Part shown: positions 41,801 to 49,350 of the stretch, in pieces
How the letters are laid out: each line of letters opens with the position of its first letter
Position numbering within the stretch: position 1 is the first letter of the stretch
Made by a program: the position numbers and the translations under genes
DNA from: Tritrichomonas musculus
Taxonomy: Eukaryota; Parabasalia; Tritrichomonadida; Tritrichomonadidae
Length of the DNA stretch: 64,000 nt
Direction: 5' to 3'
Assembly (NCBI GenBank): GCA_039105265.1
Contig: JAPFFF010000011.1
Coordinates: 3,534,001 to 3,598,000, forward strand
Notes under the pieces: model-generated
What the model saw: the letters and a program-made list of their open reading frames with translations, nothing else
Database searches by the model: none
What the model was told of the DNA's origin: nothing

Positions 41801-43666
41801 ACGCATGATAAAGATTTAAATTTAAATCTTAAGCTAATTAAAAAAGAACAAGTTAATTCGTCTAAGGATAATCAACCTTCTAGTAGTCGAACACCTTCGT
41901 TTGGAAATCAGAATAAACATCGTCAAAGTTTGAAAAATAATAAAATTTTGAGTCAAAGTTTAATTCATATCAATTCACTACAACAAACTCAGATAGAAAA
42001 ATCTAAAGATGATGATTTAATTGGTAATGTTAGATCAAAAAGATCTTATAGTATAAATGAACGTCCTGATGAAATTCAAGGAAAGAAGCAGCAATCAAGA
42101 CTTCGCCAATTTCGTGATATGCATTTTGATATTCATAGAGTTGATTTGAAAAGAAAAGATTTGATTTATGCTTCTGTTTATTCAGCGACCAAAAAAGCTA
42201 TCAAAATTCATACAATTGATAAATTCGAAAATCGTTATTTGTTTACAATCGATGGTTCTTCATATGATATGATTTCTGCTAAATCATTCACAGGCAAATT
42301 TTTAAATAATAATATTAGCAAACAAATTGCAAATCAAGATCAAAATCAAAGTTCTCAAAAAGTGGATTCTGTATTGAATTCTATTTTAAGTATTGCATCA
42401 TTTAGGGATTGTTTATTTATTGTAACAAAAGATAAATCTTTTCTTTTAGGTAGTGATGGCAGTGTTGCAATAGATGGAAAGTTAATTGATCCTGAAATTA
42501 GCAATTCTAATACTATTATTGATAATACGAATTCACTTACAATTGAAAATCCTGACGACTTGTTCCAAAAGAAATATTTAAACGTTGCTTGTGATTCTGA
42601 ATCTTTGGTTGCAATTGGAACAGATTCTCTAATAGATCTATTTAAATCAAGTTCAAGAGTCAAAACTGATTCCTTAAAGGAAACAACAGTAAATGGTACT
42701 GTAAAGGCAGGTGCTAGTGGAATTAATAATGTAGATATCAATGTCTCATTAAATACGAAATCTGGATTAATTGAATCTAGCCATTCCCTGGATCTTTCAA
42801 ATTCATCATTTGATTTGAATCAACTACATCAACTTAATCAAAATGCTGATGCAATGAACTTCTTCTTTTCTGATACACTTTTAATGATTAAAAGTCCAAA
42901 ACGAAGTTTCCACTTTTTCAGTGAATATAAAGTAACTTGTTCGGCTGTTTCATCATTTTTAAATTCAATGGCTATTGCATCAAATGATGGAAATATTCTT
43001 CTCTATTCACTCAACAAAGGATCATCAATAATTGAAATTAATCTTCCTTCATCTTTTATTGCCCAAAAAATAATATTTGCCAACAGTCTCGGACTTGTTG
43101 TTGTTTACGCAACTATGAATAAAAGCAGCACCTTAATTGAAAATGAAATATTAAATAATGACGTAGATGATATTATTCATTCAATTTTTGTTTTCACAAT
43201 AAATGGTGAATTAATTAGGAGACGAACTATTCCATGCGGTAAAGAAGGAATATCTCAAATGACTTCATTTTTATCAATGAAAGGTATTGATTACATCGCA
43301 ATTATCACAAAAAGCGATAACTCCCTTCATATTTGTGAGGCATTCTTGCTTAATTTTGAAAATTTCAATTCACCACAACAAATTGAAAAGACGAACAATT
43401 CTAATACGAGTAATCTAGATCCTAATTCAACAAAAGTAAATGACAGCCCTCTCTTAATTCAAAATAGTAGCAATGAAAATATTTTGGATGATGAAAATTC
43501 GTTGCTAAAACGACAACTTAATATTCCATTTCCATCAATATTAAAATTTGATGACGATGTTATATATATTGGTTTTAAGAGAAAGCATTCATCACTTTTG
43601 TATATTACTGTTGGCGGTGAATTCGGATCAATTCAGATCAATAGATTGGTCATTGAAGAATATTGA
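32864..43666 (+). CDS. Giant BEACH-domain protein (LYST/neurobeachin type)
   Basis: The protein has 3600 residues. A long helical region has repeat tracts at about residues 300-360 and 2246-2470. A concanavalin-like lectin fold lies at about 1118-1290 (GDGFFTFVFWLKVEE...NKDEWYFISLSF). A PH-like domain at about 2530-2640 precedes the BEACH domain (about 2645-2900), which shows TQLWLDGSMTNFEYLLVINM and SQYPIFPFIF. A propeller-like C-terminus runs from about 3086 to 3600. This order (lectin fold, PH, BEACH, WD40) is that of LYST, neurobeachin and LRBA, large scaffolds for lysosome, vacuole and vesicle traffic in the cytosol. Base composition shifts sharply: nt 40270-40870, encoding PH and early BEACH, is far richer in G+C than the rest. 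The stop is TGA. Confidence 0.95.
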   Translation: MTRLFLEAISQIIQIFSGSNSNNCIGQVQNSYLQEIISSCSNIQQLPFLQSKEIQQFQSSITTIPVPSITSCNENRTFLYFSNFTPQISDVILPFLDIFKSKIPLFDRKINQEVQFIYMKLKSVSEINPKKLLSTGTKENLSNFSLTNILSSSQPESETIARIALTSFLSFIHSIYKDKTKNQKQPNPNLNEENNDEKNTNSYFFDISVYSVLFNLIILSIQLKPSKSQIMDSLKLAMMILLEIFISESFKQYNILYPPPKKVLQRISTTPIIDENMATISKEESENGSNKEKDEFNNTENTESIEKVENTENIEKVENTENIEKVENTESIEKVENTENIEKVENTENIEKVENTEKINSIEKVKKVTFDKDEFCSILNNILTCLTTNLSLFFPGFDRLLVGIEKHVSSDHRSELHFFDKQLIKFITRLASNSRPSTFSVETARSLILLASGQLLKFDKDSLDYFIALSKHNDDSSNTQIVLMLVNSLTIELPKERITDADNEIIKLTTKLNKDKVQKFNENDEISLFPNHEYLNDCFFQPDTKYVIDLIVDKYLYSHDEDFTSFKPYIQEGYSKLVSKRVYKIITILSESFRRSNVMLDKLYTTFGKAISNSSSLFDSLCLFVVFYLESKSKWHFEPSTNPASFLILQHLFSRTILTKRATIVQRLQMYAIGILIDKSESDLLQILQNISTSFTNDENDKNLNLPTSPLFVLQILEGLIVNYRKLVILLTNSSDAVLEPLSNIMDEMRKISYNENYISDFNVTYEDIEPEPFDKKKEPHFTRDIDRVRYTFLILVSLIFENNEAKKILIDNLSFTKTFIDFVFEGKNVKEYILSQLESALVTSKCDPSIAFIPNITKIFDFICKDEDFSDINKAFYISKDILSMVNQTLLNRRDLCKNFIEFSPKIFQLIFCIQKVDNNDESSIVLFRELIEFLSRISVYLNITDQDKEIIKNTIQSIWPNNSPPNWLYYLLVKLMVPDEKLIRQPVLLHLIFAIFNNDEYLKFLCDLLEKNTFNVEKVCSVSFDQTIFKSLISDHSNFEKQTLIQKLFTNISLIQISPNVVYQYLRLLSPTDSFHLNENMPMYLNYLNELFVLSLETQHESWPLNPGHSQKPATFNLSSNSNLKNMSPKRTVNCFGDGFFTFVFWLKVEEMSPTYFPLIFSAKDERGNVYEVFIKGRKICINYDRIRNRSSLSFNFVFNKDEWYFISLSFSKQQENESDANFVVASMNINDNKDCRYELKFPLSQMVTGNTTFVFGGVLHEYSISSNNPCLLGPFALFNMLLRHDKLQSLYKQEQRFFCREVKDQSRLHVYQPYAIGPLQNQKNFASTLVLNVKMEVFIPLFLLIPMKFENGTSFDNYVVILIDIIKHGLNFGSIVEESFYHSNGFGIISFILSQNKYHEYCDYHLYCQFYSLFLNLMTDKLKTEMIKNILLNFDLWSRIEKADEIVQIFDNWLNALFPHNLQIISKIYSFSSLLNMIVFNFCHKEDEHLIKFQYELPQLSKSFLMSFSSNENRKTNLNLTEIQRQTINDILFQILLFYSVSKFTFDDYVLLVSYLSNSNSYDLITNIKKLLLQMIILKPSPLESVFENHSALTILHQIFKTDKISIEAIEATIEIIVFLHKASMINGNQFIPLVISNSSSYSSNIQSSITNIFSRFSFSSLRTVNFQEFSLIDHLYTISQQIPKEIFCQRDFFNRLLNLTEKASHEIFPFACWSCFCIFNTQKEDKKELLFSLFDNLEPSHEYVTPHWSLIPILLVIKVNDKNFANKMINFLIDCCKGDEWFGIYFTISILCSVFKVNPMKFQRIFLLKILNEAILKKSTLNEILIQICTSYIFYRNIEFDNIGKFFNDSPFRPTKQALKNSNENKMWDFNSLTTICSFISSISNVDLTSLKTVSYFGLRFHKMSGKWIDRDISLLLLKYTNDHLNNESIYCLRLLLIYYILHQNDDTKNQSLVTELERPNFTNSNNDNNGFSFNNFMNMNENSHVKKPDILQILIDLVCFQIEKIGLSEICPLFKNHSENFRVNGNQFFSIVSFLFDDREMYYYFFTNNFVFSKRIQDILSEILKLANNKENLPLFFCQLEAQQQCQLRQFLDFSCFDKFDTLRVFEFSQMETIVKKINDTYKCKHLFKDLFESITTSNAPLYSLNRFKKNGRAWHMKRDKTLVAQLIPLRMKTCWMYDSHADALQTSAAMVKARTSKSQPAQNNEARTERQTQQQAGNPQKESVANVQTANSTDITPMPINTQEASTKELTTNAKTNNFVETNSSLQKAQETSADNVFPTENAHEASTKELTSSEPATNSTEANSLPAKAQETSAASVPANENAQGASASASDSATNSTEANSLPAKAQETRVASVPANENAQEASTNELTSSEPATNSTEANSLPAKAQETRVASVPANENAQEASTKELTSSEPATNSTEANSLSAKAQETSAASVPANENAQGASASASDSADQNADSKEANNEGHATDGSLSTSSAASKHFSKVPSLSMQDSSQPVPGAPSKGSSTRVRRISTMMKKRLMLSASSCFVNIYSDCVKKNCELVSIDKTEDAFLSLSPSELKILKLKNFKLVHVYFSEVKRVTRTTYLHKPISLQIITRNGTEFFVNFDTRETREALYNFIFLRANTKYFSFVDQVEKSTQLWLDGSMTNFEYLLVINMAGGRSFQNSSQYPIFPFIFNNYNREISKSSSILNFLRDPQIYRNLAKPSGCLDNAKFEVLKKNQSILKKIESNNHFLFATGASNPQILYGEMARIEPFLSLYITLHGGQISPENKSSLLTSIPSLYENVLHDMTDFRELSPEFFSISPEFLEKPSNDIEKVLNFGNVFLPPWFSSFDESESNMPAEFLYLHRKALESNCVRASLNYWIDLLFGINQRSENNVYENSLYEDSWKARKVDVEASLQSKKKNQKRKNQEVNVKAVNCQNDEFTYNKELEASKRVLGQVPLKVFNKPHPQCTIILSAPRKTIRASTTHDKDLNLNLKLIKKEQVNSSKDNQPSSSRTPSFGNQNKHRQSLKNNKILSQSLIHINSLQQTQIEKSKDDDLIGNVRSKRSYSINERPDEIQGKKQQSRLRQFRDMHFDIHRVDLKRKDLIYASVYSATKKAIKIHTIDKFENRYLFTIDGSSYDMISAKSFTGKFLNNNISKQIANQDQNQSSQKVDSVLNSILSIASFRDCLFIVTKDKSFLLGSDGSVAIDGKLIDPEISNSNTIIDNTNSLTIENPDDLFQKKYLNVACDSESLVAIGTDSLIDLFKSSSRVKTDSLKETTVNGTVKAGASGINNVDINVSLNTKSGLIESSHSLDLSNSSFDLNQLHQLNQNADAMNFFFSDTLLMIKSPKRSFHFFSEYKVTCSAVSSFLNSMAIASNDGNILLYSLNKGSSIIEINLPSSFIAQKIIFANSLGLVVVYATMNKSSTLIENEILNNDVDDIIHSIFVFTINGELIRRRTIPCGKEGISQMTSFLSMKGIDYIAIITKSDNSLHICEAFLLNFENFNSPQQIEKTNNSNTSNLDPNSTKVNDSPLLIQNSSNENILDDENSLLKRQLNIPFPSILKFDDDVIYIGFKRKHSSLLYITVGGEFGSIQINRLVIEEY
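33761..33945 (+). repeat. 27-bp coding repeat (NIEKVENTE) in the BEACH gene
   Basis: Six to seven units of 27 bases encode the nine-residue repeat IEKVENTEN/S. Neighbouring units are nearly identical, so the array is recent. It forms a charged, probably disordered or helical linker. Confidence 0.9.
39733..40245 (+). repeat. Long coding repeat of about 114-123 bases in the BEACH gene
   Basis: Four to five units encode EPATNSTEANSLPAKAQE followed by SVPANENAQ and an EAST- or GASASASDS-type joint. Units differ by a shorter joint in two copies, which suggests unequal exchange. The array forms a Ser/Ala/Glu/Asn-rich disordered linker just before the PH-BEACH module. Confidence 0.9.
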
Positions 43667-44134
43667 TGATTTTTGTTTTTATATATATATACTAATTAAG
43701 TATATAGAATCGAATTTATATTATTTTCATTTTTAATTATTTAATTATTTATTTATGTATAGTAAAGAATACCATTTTTTTAATATTATTAAATAATAGT
43801 TTAAATGAAATTCTTTTTAATTTAATGCGTCATTATATTCACCATATAAATCCAGTGTTTTTGAGTGGCTTTCAGTTTTTATATCTGGAGCTTCATTAGG
43901 TGAAACAACTACCAGATATAAAATATTATTGTAAGCCAAATTTCATTTTGAATAATTTATTCACAAATTGAACAAATTAAGAATTATTAATGTCAGCATC
44001 AAATAATTATATGGAAAATGAAACAGAAATAATTTTGATTACCAACAAGAATAAAAAGATAATACATGATTTTTTTTATAAACATTTAATAACAATAATA
44101 AACATGTGTATAATTATTGCTCTTTTGGGTATTC
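43667..44134. other. Intergenic between convergent gene ends
   Basis: The BEACH gene and the next gene end towards each other. The spacer is A+T-rich with a short TA run near 43681-43690. No frame or RNA gene was recognised. Confidence 0.5.
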
Positions 44135-47100
44135 TTATTCTTCTTCAGGAGGATTCTTCATAAAATCTGCAATTGAAGAAGGTAGTGAAGTTTCTTTGCC
44201 TGTGGTCTTATGAATGAGTTTAAATCGCATTTGATAATCTTTCAGTTGAGATTCAAGCTGTTCAATTTTTTGGACAAGTTCTGCGTTAGGTGAATTAGAT
44301 GATTTCTGGGAACTTGCCAAAAGACGAATTCTTTCATTGTCTTTTTCCAATTTACCTATTTCCATCTGTTTTTGGAGCTCAATTTGTGATATTTTCTTTT
44401 TCATCTTTGAATTTGATTCAGTTTTTTCTCTAATATTTTTCTGTAATTCCTCATTATCAGATTTCATTCTAAATATTTGTGACTCTTGAATACTACATTT
44501 CTTTTCTAAGGCTGCTAATTTGTTTCTTAATTGAGAATTTTCTTTTTTACTTTTTTCAAGTAAACCTCTCAAATTTGCAGACGCCTTAGATTCACGTAAT
44601 GTTGTTTCACGTAATTGAGTAATTTCGCCTTGGCATTTCTTCAATTCATATTCCAATTTTTCTTGCTCTTTCAATCTCAATTGGGTACTAAAGCAAAAAG
44701 GATTTACTGGTGTTCTCTGAATATTATCTACGTTCTCACTATTTTCATTAGTGCTTTTATTGGTGTCTGATTGTGCACTTTTTTGAGTTGATTGAGCATT
44801 TGAATTTGGATTTTGTGGAAGAGGAATTCTTAATGGCGATTTTTTCTGGGTTCTTTGTTTAATTTTTTGTGGTTTAGGCGAAGAAGGATCGGAACGTGAA
44901 GATAATGAAATATCATGAAATGATGATCGTGATGAAGGTCTTGATGCATTAAATTGTTGAGATTCAGAAAGATTGTTAACTGTTCCCTCCAATTTCTTTT
45001 TCGCTGCCTTTAATTTCCTTATTTCAGCTTCAAGATTGTTAATTTTTTGATTATTAAGGGCATCGGTGGCTTCACTGATTTCCTTGTTTTCAATCAGTTG
45101 TTTTTGCAAGTTTAAAACTTCTTTTGATAATTCTTCATTATTTAATTCATATTCAACTTTCATTTCATCAAAATCGAGTTCATTTTTCTTCTTGAATTCG
45201 TTAAGTTCAGTTAATATATTTTCTTTTTCAGCTTTTTTAGAAGAATTGGTAACAAGAAAGCCTTCAACAATTGAATTAAAAAGCGGGGATTCAACTAAGG
45301 AATCAATATAAAAAGTTCCAATGTTATCATAATATGATGAATAAAGATTAACTTCATCACCATTGCTAGATTGATTAACTAAAAGTTGCATTTTATTGCG
45401 ATTAAAACTTCTTAGTCTAATTTTGCTTTCAGTGTGTTGAACGTTGAAGTGCTCTGAGTTAGAAGCAATAATGAGGGCTTGAAGAGCTCGAGTAATTGCA
45501 ATTCTGTTTTGAGCTTCAGTTAATACATGAGATAAAAGAGCTGTAAATTGGGTTGATATGACGATATGCGATAATTTTTGTTTCCAATCAACAAAAAAAG
45601 TAGAAGCGTAATATAAAAATAAATAATATGAAACTGACAAAAAAGAATTATTAGCCTCAATTTGCCTTTCAAAATCAAGGAAAAGTCTAGATTCGCAGCG
45701 TTGAAGACTAGAAACAGCATAAGTTGCAGCTCCTTGTATCTGACATAAAAAACCAAGCATTGAAGCTGAGGCTTCTCGTTTTAAAAGATTAGATATGTTT
45801 GGAACTGGTGTTGAATTGTTTATATTTGATGTTGAAACTGATGCTAATGATGGAGTTTTAGATTTATAATGAATGCAATCAACAAGAAGAGTATTCAAAC
45901 AAGAAATGAAAGCTTTTGATGCACTGGAATAAATCAAATCTCTCTCATTATTTTTATTGTTGTTGATTCTACTTTTTAGTTTGGGTTTTGATTCATATTC
46001 AATATTTAATGAATTAGCCCCGAAAGGGAAAATAATATTGAGAAAATTGCAAGCTGCTACTGTTACAAATGAATCTTCAGATGATGTTGCAGATCTTATT
46101 ATATTAAATAATTGGACACAACGATTTGAAGAAAGAACAATTTGTGTTTGATCATGAAGCTGCTCTGATGACTCAGAAAGTAATCCAAATATTTCGAAAG
46201 CTCTTATACGGCCTTTCTGAGCAATTGAAAGCAAATCATTTATTTCGTTATGCGATAATGTCGAAAGAATGAGTGATCCATTTGTTTCTTTTCCTGGACT
46301 GTCATCAAATCCTAGCTCAAGCTCGATTTCGGCAGGTTTAGGAAAATTTGAAATGTCTGAAATGATCCAAGATGCAAGCTTATAAGCAATTGGAAATTCA
46401 TTTTCGAATGTATCGCATTTAAGAGCCATCAAAGCTATTTCAACAGCCGTTCGAGGTGATATCTGGTTTGATTGATTATCCCTAGAATTTCTGTTAGGGC
46501 TTCTTGAAGGTGATGACTCTTCTTTTAGGTGATAATATGAGTAAGAAAGAGTATTAGGGAATAATGTAACAAGAGCAGAAATAGAGCCAACAACTTCAGA
46601 TGAATTATTACTTCCAAGTAGTAATGCGAGCTTCACTCGAAGTGATGGATATTCTGGTCTAGCGACTATAATTGAAGATGCGCCTGAGACATTTCTTGAA
46701 AGAGATGTTATTGTGGTAATTGCCCATGCAACACAAGAAGGTGTTGTGCATTCAATTAATGAAGTATTCTTATCATCTTCGTCATTACTATTTTCACTTA
46801 TATTTTTCCGAGGAGATGGATTATATTTTTCGTTGAGTAAGGCGTCTTGAAGTTCTTTGCATTTGATTTCAATGGCTGTGATTGAAGAAGTAATTATTGA
46901 ATGAATGGTACTCGTGTTCATTTGTTTAACATTATCAGCTGAAAGAATCGCAGATGCAAATCTCATAAAAGGTAATATTTCTTCTAGGATATCAAAATTT
47001 GGACTTGATTTTGAGCAAACAGCTTCGTTTGATTTGAAAGTTGATTTAGAATTGTATTTATCAGATAAAGCTGACTTAGAATTTGGAGTTGAAAAATTGC

Positions 47101-47728
47101 TTGATACTTGAACTAAATTTGAATTTGAGCCATCACTTTTCTTATTTTCTTTACTGCTATTTTCAGAAAGTGAGCTGTAACTCGTATTTTTTGACTTATA
47201 TTCATCATTGTACGATTGAGATCCAGAACTACTCTGTCGAGAATCATTTTTATTCCCTTTTTGCATTCGGTTAAAAAAATTAGCAAGCATATGTGATGTA
47301 ATAATATCAAAATCTGTGGAAGCAGCTATTATTCTTTTCAAATCTGGGTTTTTAGTAGCCATATTTGTTAAACAGGTTATGCACTGCCGAGCACAAGAAT
47401 CTTCATTCAATAAAAAATTGCAATTTTTGGCATTATTTGTATTTAAATGTTGCTTTTTATCTGGATTAATATCCAGACGATTATCGTATAATAAACTACG
47501 TTTCGGAGAACTTTTTCGTGTTGATTTATTTTGAAAAAATGGGCGTCTGTATGGAGGAAGTAGGAGGCATTGAACAAATTTGGAAAAATTTTCTTCATCT
47601 TCGGCAAAAGCAGATAATTCTAATGAAGAAAAATCTAGAGTACTTATAAATTGATTGATAATTGAATCAAACTCTGATGGGACATCTTTATTGTTCATCA
47701 ATGATGTAACAGCCAAAGAGAGGTCCAT
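44135..47728 (-). CDS. ARM-like helical protein with C-terminal coiled coil
   Basis: The protein has 1197 residues. The first 860 or so are helical with ARM/HEAT-like character (for example VVGSISALVTLFPNTL, TVAACNFLNIIFPFG, ITRALQALIIASNSEHF), interrupted by Ser/Asn-rich loops at about 65-110 and 160-240. Two coiled coils follow, at about 860-960 and 1040-1170, separated by a Ser/Pro/Lys-rich basic linker (SSRSDPSSPKPQKIKQRTQ). This architecture suits a scaffold or vesicle-tether role, and the tether p115/Uso1 has the same ARM-then-coil order. The resemblance is architectural only and I claim no orthology. The gene lies 213 bases upstream of the centrin gene's 3' end, with both on the minus strand. 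Confidence 0.75.
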   Translation of the reverse strand: MDLSLAVTSLMNNKDVPSEFDSIINQFISTLDFSSLELSAFAEDEENFSKFVQCLLLPPYRRPFFQNKSTRKSSPKRSLLYDNRLDINPDKKQHLNTNNAKNCNFLLNEDSCARQCITCLTNMATKNPDLKRIIAASTDFDIITSHMLANFFNRMQKGNKNDSRQSSSGSQSYNDEYKSKNTSYSSLSENSSKENKKSDGSNSNLVQVSSNFSTPNSKSALSDKYNSKSTFKSNEAVCSKSSPNFDILEEILPFMRFASAILSADNVKQMNTSTIHSIITSSITAIEIKCKELQDALLNEKYNPSPRKNISENSNDEDDKNTSLIECTTPSCVAWAITTITSLSRNVSGASSIIVARPEYPSLRVKLALLLGSNNSSEVVGSISALVTLFPNTLSYSYYHLKEESSPSRSPNRNSRDNQSNQISPRTAVEIALMALKCDTFENEFPIAYKLASWIISDISNFPKPAEIELELGFDDSPGKETNGSLILSTLSHNEINDLLSIAQKGRIRAFEIFGLLSESSEQLHDQTQIVLSSNRCVQLFNIIRSATSSEDSFVTVAACNFLNIIFPFGANSLNIEYESKPKLKSRINNNKNNERDLIYSSASKAFISCLNTLLVDCIHYKSKTPSLASVSTSNINNSTPVPNISNLLKREASASMLGFLCQIQGAATYAVSSLQRCESRLFLDFERQIEANNSFLSVSYYLFLYYASTFFVDWKQKLSHIVISTQFTALLSHVLTEAQNRIAITRALQALIIASNSEHFNVQHTESKIRLRSFNRNKMQLLVNQSSNGDEVNLYSSYYDNIGTFYIDSLVESPLFNSIVEGFLVTNSSKKAEKENILTELNEFKKKNELDFDEMKVEYELNNEELSKEVLNLQKQLIENKEISEATDALNNQKINNLEAEIRKLKAAKKKLEGTVNNLSESQQFNASRPSSRSSFHDISLSSRSDPSSPKPQKIKQRTQKKSPLRIPLPQNPNSNAQSTQKSAQSDTNKSTNENSENVDNIQRTPVNPFCFSTQLRLKEQEKLEYELKKCQGEITQLRETTLRESKASANLRGLLEKSKKENSQLRNKLAALEKKCSIQESQIFRMKSDNEELQKNIREKTESNSKMKKKISQIELQKQMEIGKLEKDNERIRLLASSQKSSNSPNAELVQKIEQLESQLKDYQMRFKLIHKTTGKETSLPSSIADFMKNPPEEE

Positions 47729-47941
47729 TAGACGAAATGTATCTTATTCAACACTAACGATTTTCAATTTAATTTCTGTACGTTTAATTAGCATAAAAAA
47801 AAAAAAAACTAGGTGTTCAATAAAAGCTGATTTATAATGGAAATGATTGTATTAAAACCTTTTTTAATGAATTTGTAAATTATAAATAAATTATTTTTAA
47901 TAATATTATATCGAATAACCGGTTGTTAATTCTTATAACTT

Positions 47942-48520
47942 TTATTCATTAGTAGACATAATTATTGCCCTGTATTCGTCAAAGTTTATTTCTCCGTCTC
48001 CATCTTTATCAAACATTTTTATCATTTTCTTAAGAGCCACGTCTGACATTTTATTCTCCTCATTGAGAATTTTCATAACAACTTTCAATTCTTCTAATCC
48101 AATTTTTCCTCTATGCTTAACATCTAAGAGATCAAAAGCACGTTTAATCTCGTCTTCTTCGTTTTTATTGCCAAGTTGAATTTCAACAATATCTTTAAAT
48201 TCTTCAAAGTTAATTGCAACATCAACGTATGTATCGTTATTTTGGCTATTATTCTCATTGCTCGAACGGATCATATCTTCACCTTGTTCAATTGCTTCAA
48301 CACTTACGCCACGAAGGTTAGCTATAATTTCTCGAACATCTGCTTTTGTAACATTGAATCCCATTGCACGTAGAGCAACTTTTAGTTCAAAAGGTTCAAT
48401 ATAACCTGTTTTATTAATGTCAAATGTGTTAAAAACTTCTCTCATATCAAGTACTTGATCTTCGCTTGCATTTTGTCTCTTTTGATGTCTCGGTGATCTT
48501 CGAGGAGAGGAAACTGACAT
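47942..48520 (-). CDS. Centrin (caltractin), EF-hand calcium-binding protein
   Basis: The protein has 192 residues with a basic, Ser/Arg-rich start, then four EF-hand positions. EF1 reads DINKTGYIEPFE and keeps the calcium ligands. EF2 (ending INFEEF) is degenerate and carries an Asn-rich insert of about 25 residues before its loop. EF3 (DVKHRGKIGLEE) lacks several ligands. EF4 (DKDGDGEINFDE) is canonical. The linker LRAMGFNVTKADVREII is typical of centrins, which are structural parts of basal bodies and contractile fibres; trichomonads have several. Usual centrins have about 165-172 residues, so this one is longer by its insert and basic head. Another calmodulin-like protein is the alternative. 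Confidence 0.85.
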   Translation of the reverse strand: MSVSSPRRSPRHQKRQNASEDQVLDMREVFNTFDINKTGYIEPFELKVALRAMGFNVTKADVREIIANLRGVSVEAIEQGEDMIRSSNENNSQNNDTYVDVAINFEEFKDIVEIQLGNKNEEDEIKRAFDLLDVKHRGKIGLEELKVVMKILNEENKMSDVALKKMIKMFDKDGDGEINFDEYRAIIMSTNE

Positions 48521-49350
48521 CTAGATTAAATTTTCTAAAATTTTGGTGTTAACTTTTAGAATAGAAAACTGGTTAGGTTAACATAAAAAGTTTTGATAAA
48601 TGAGCAAATATACTTTTAATTTTTTTTTAGTTGAATTATTTTTTTGACCGTTAAGAATATTCATCAATTATTCTATTTTGTTTATAGCTAAACAATCCAA
48701 ATGATTCCTTGCCAAAATCATGAAATTCATCTGGTGTGAATGAAAGCATACAAAGTTTTTTTAAGAAATTCTAAAATGTCATATATAAATGGAATGAGTA
48801 AGTGCAATGTAAAAGCTTTAGAGTATAAGACAAAAAAAAAGAAGGTATTTTTATCAAACATAAAAAATCGCAAATAGAAACATAGTTTATTCTTAGATAT
48901 TTAAAAAAAATTTTAAAACTATAAATTATTTTTCAAATCCAAAAAGAGTCAAATGATCTAAAGATTAAGTAATCTTAAGAATATTCAATAAATAGGTTAA
49001 AAGATCTGTGAGTTAGTAATTGATTGAAATAAAAAATTCTGCCTCAGAAAAGTCACGTCGTCACATATCGGACAAGGCTGAATAAATCATCAGAGGCAAA
49101 AATAAAAACATACTTCGTAAATCTCTTGTTGTAATTAATAAAAATGGCCTAACATATATGCGTCACTTTTTTAAATTGGCCTAAAGCATTGAAATATTTC
49201 ACATTATTAATAATATTTCGAAAAAAAACATATCCTCTATAAATATTTACTTAAATATAAATACAATATAGATAACATAAAAAAAAAAACAAAAATAAAA
49301 ACAAACAAAGTTAAAAACGAAAGCACAATCTTCAAACATTAATAAAATAG
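48521..49350. other. Intergenic between tandem minus-strand genes
   Basis: About 830 A+T-rich bases with a mildly more mixed stretch at 49040-49100, in which TGCCTC (49041) and GAGGCA (49091) could pair. No frame or known RNA was recognised. Confidence 0.45.
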
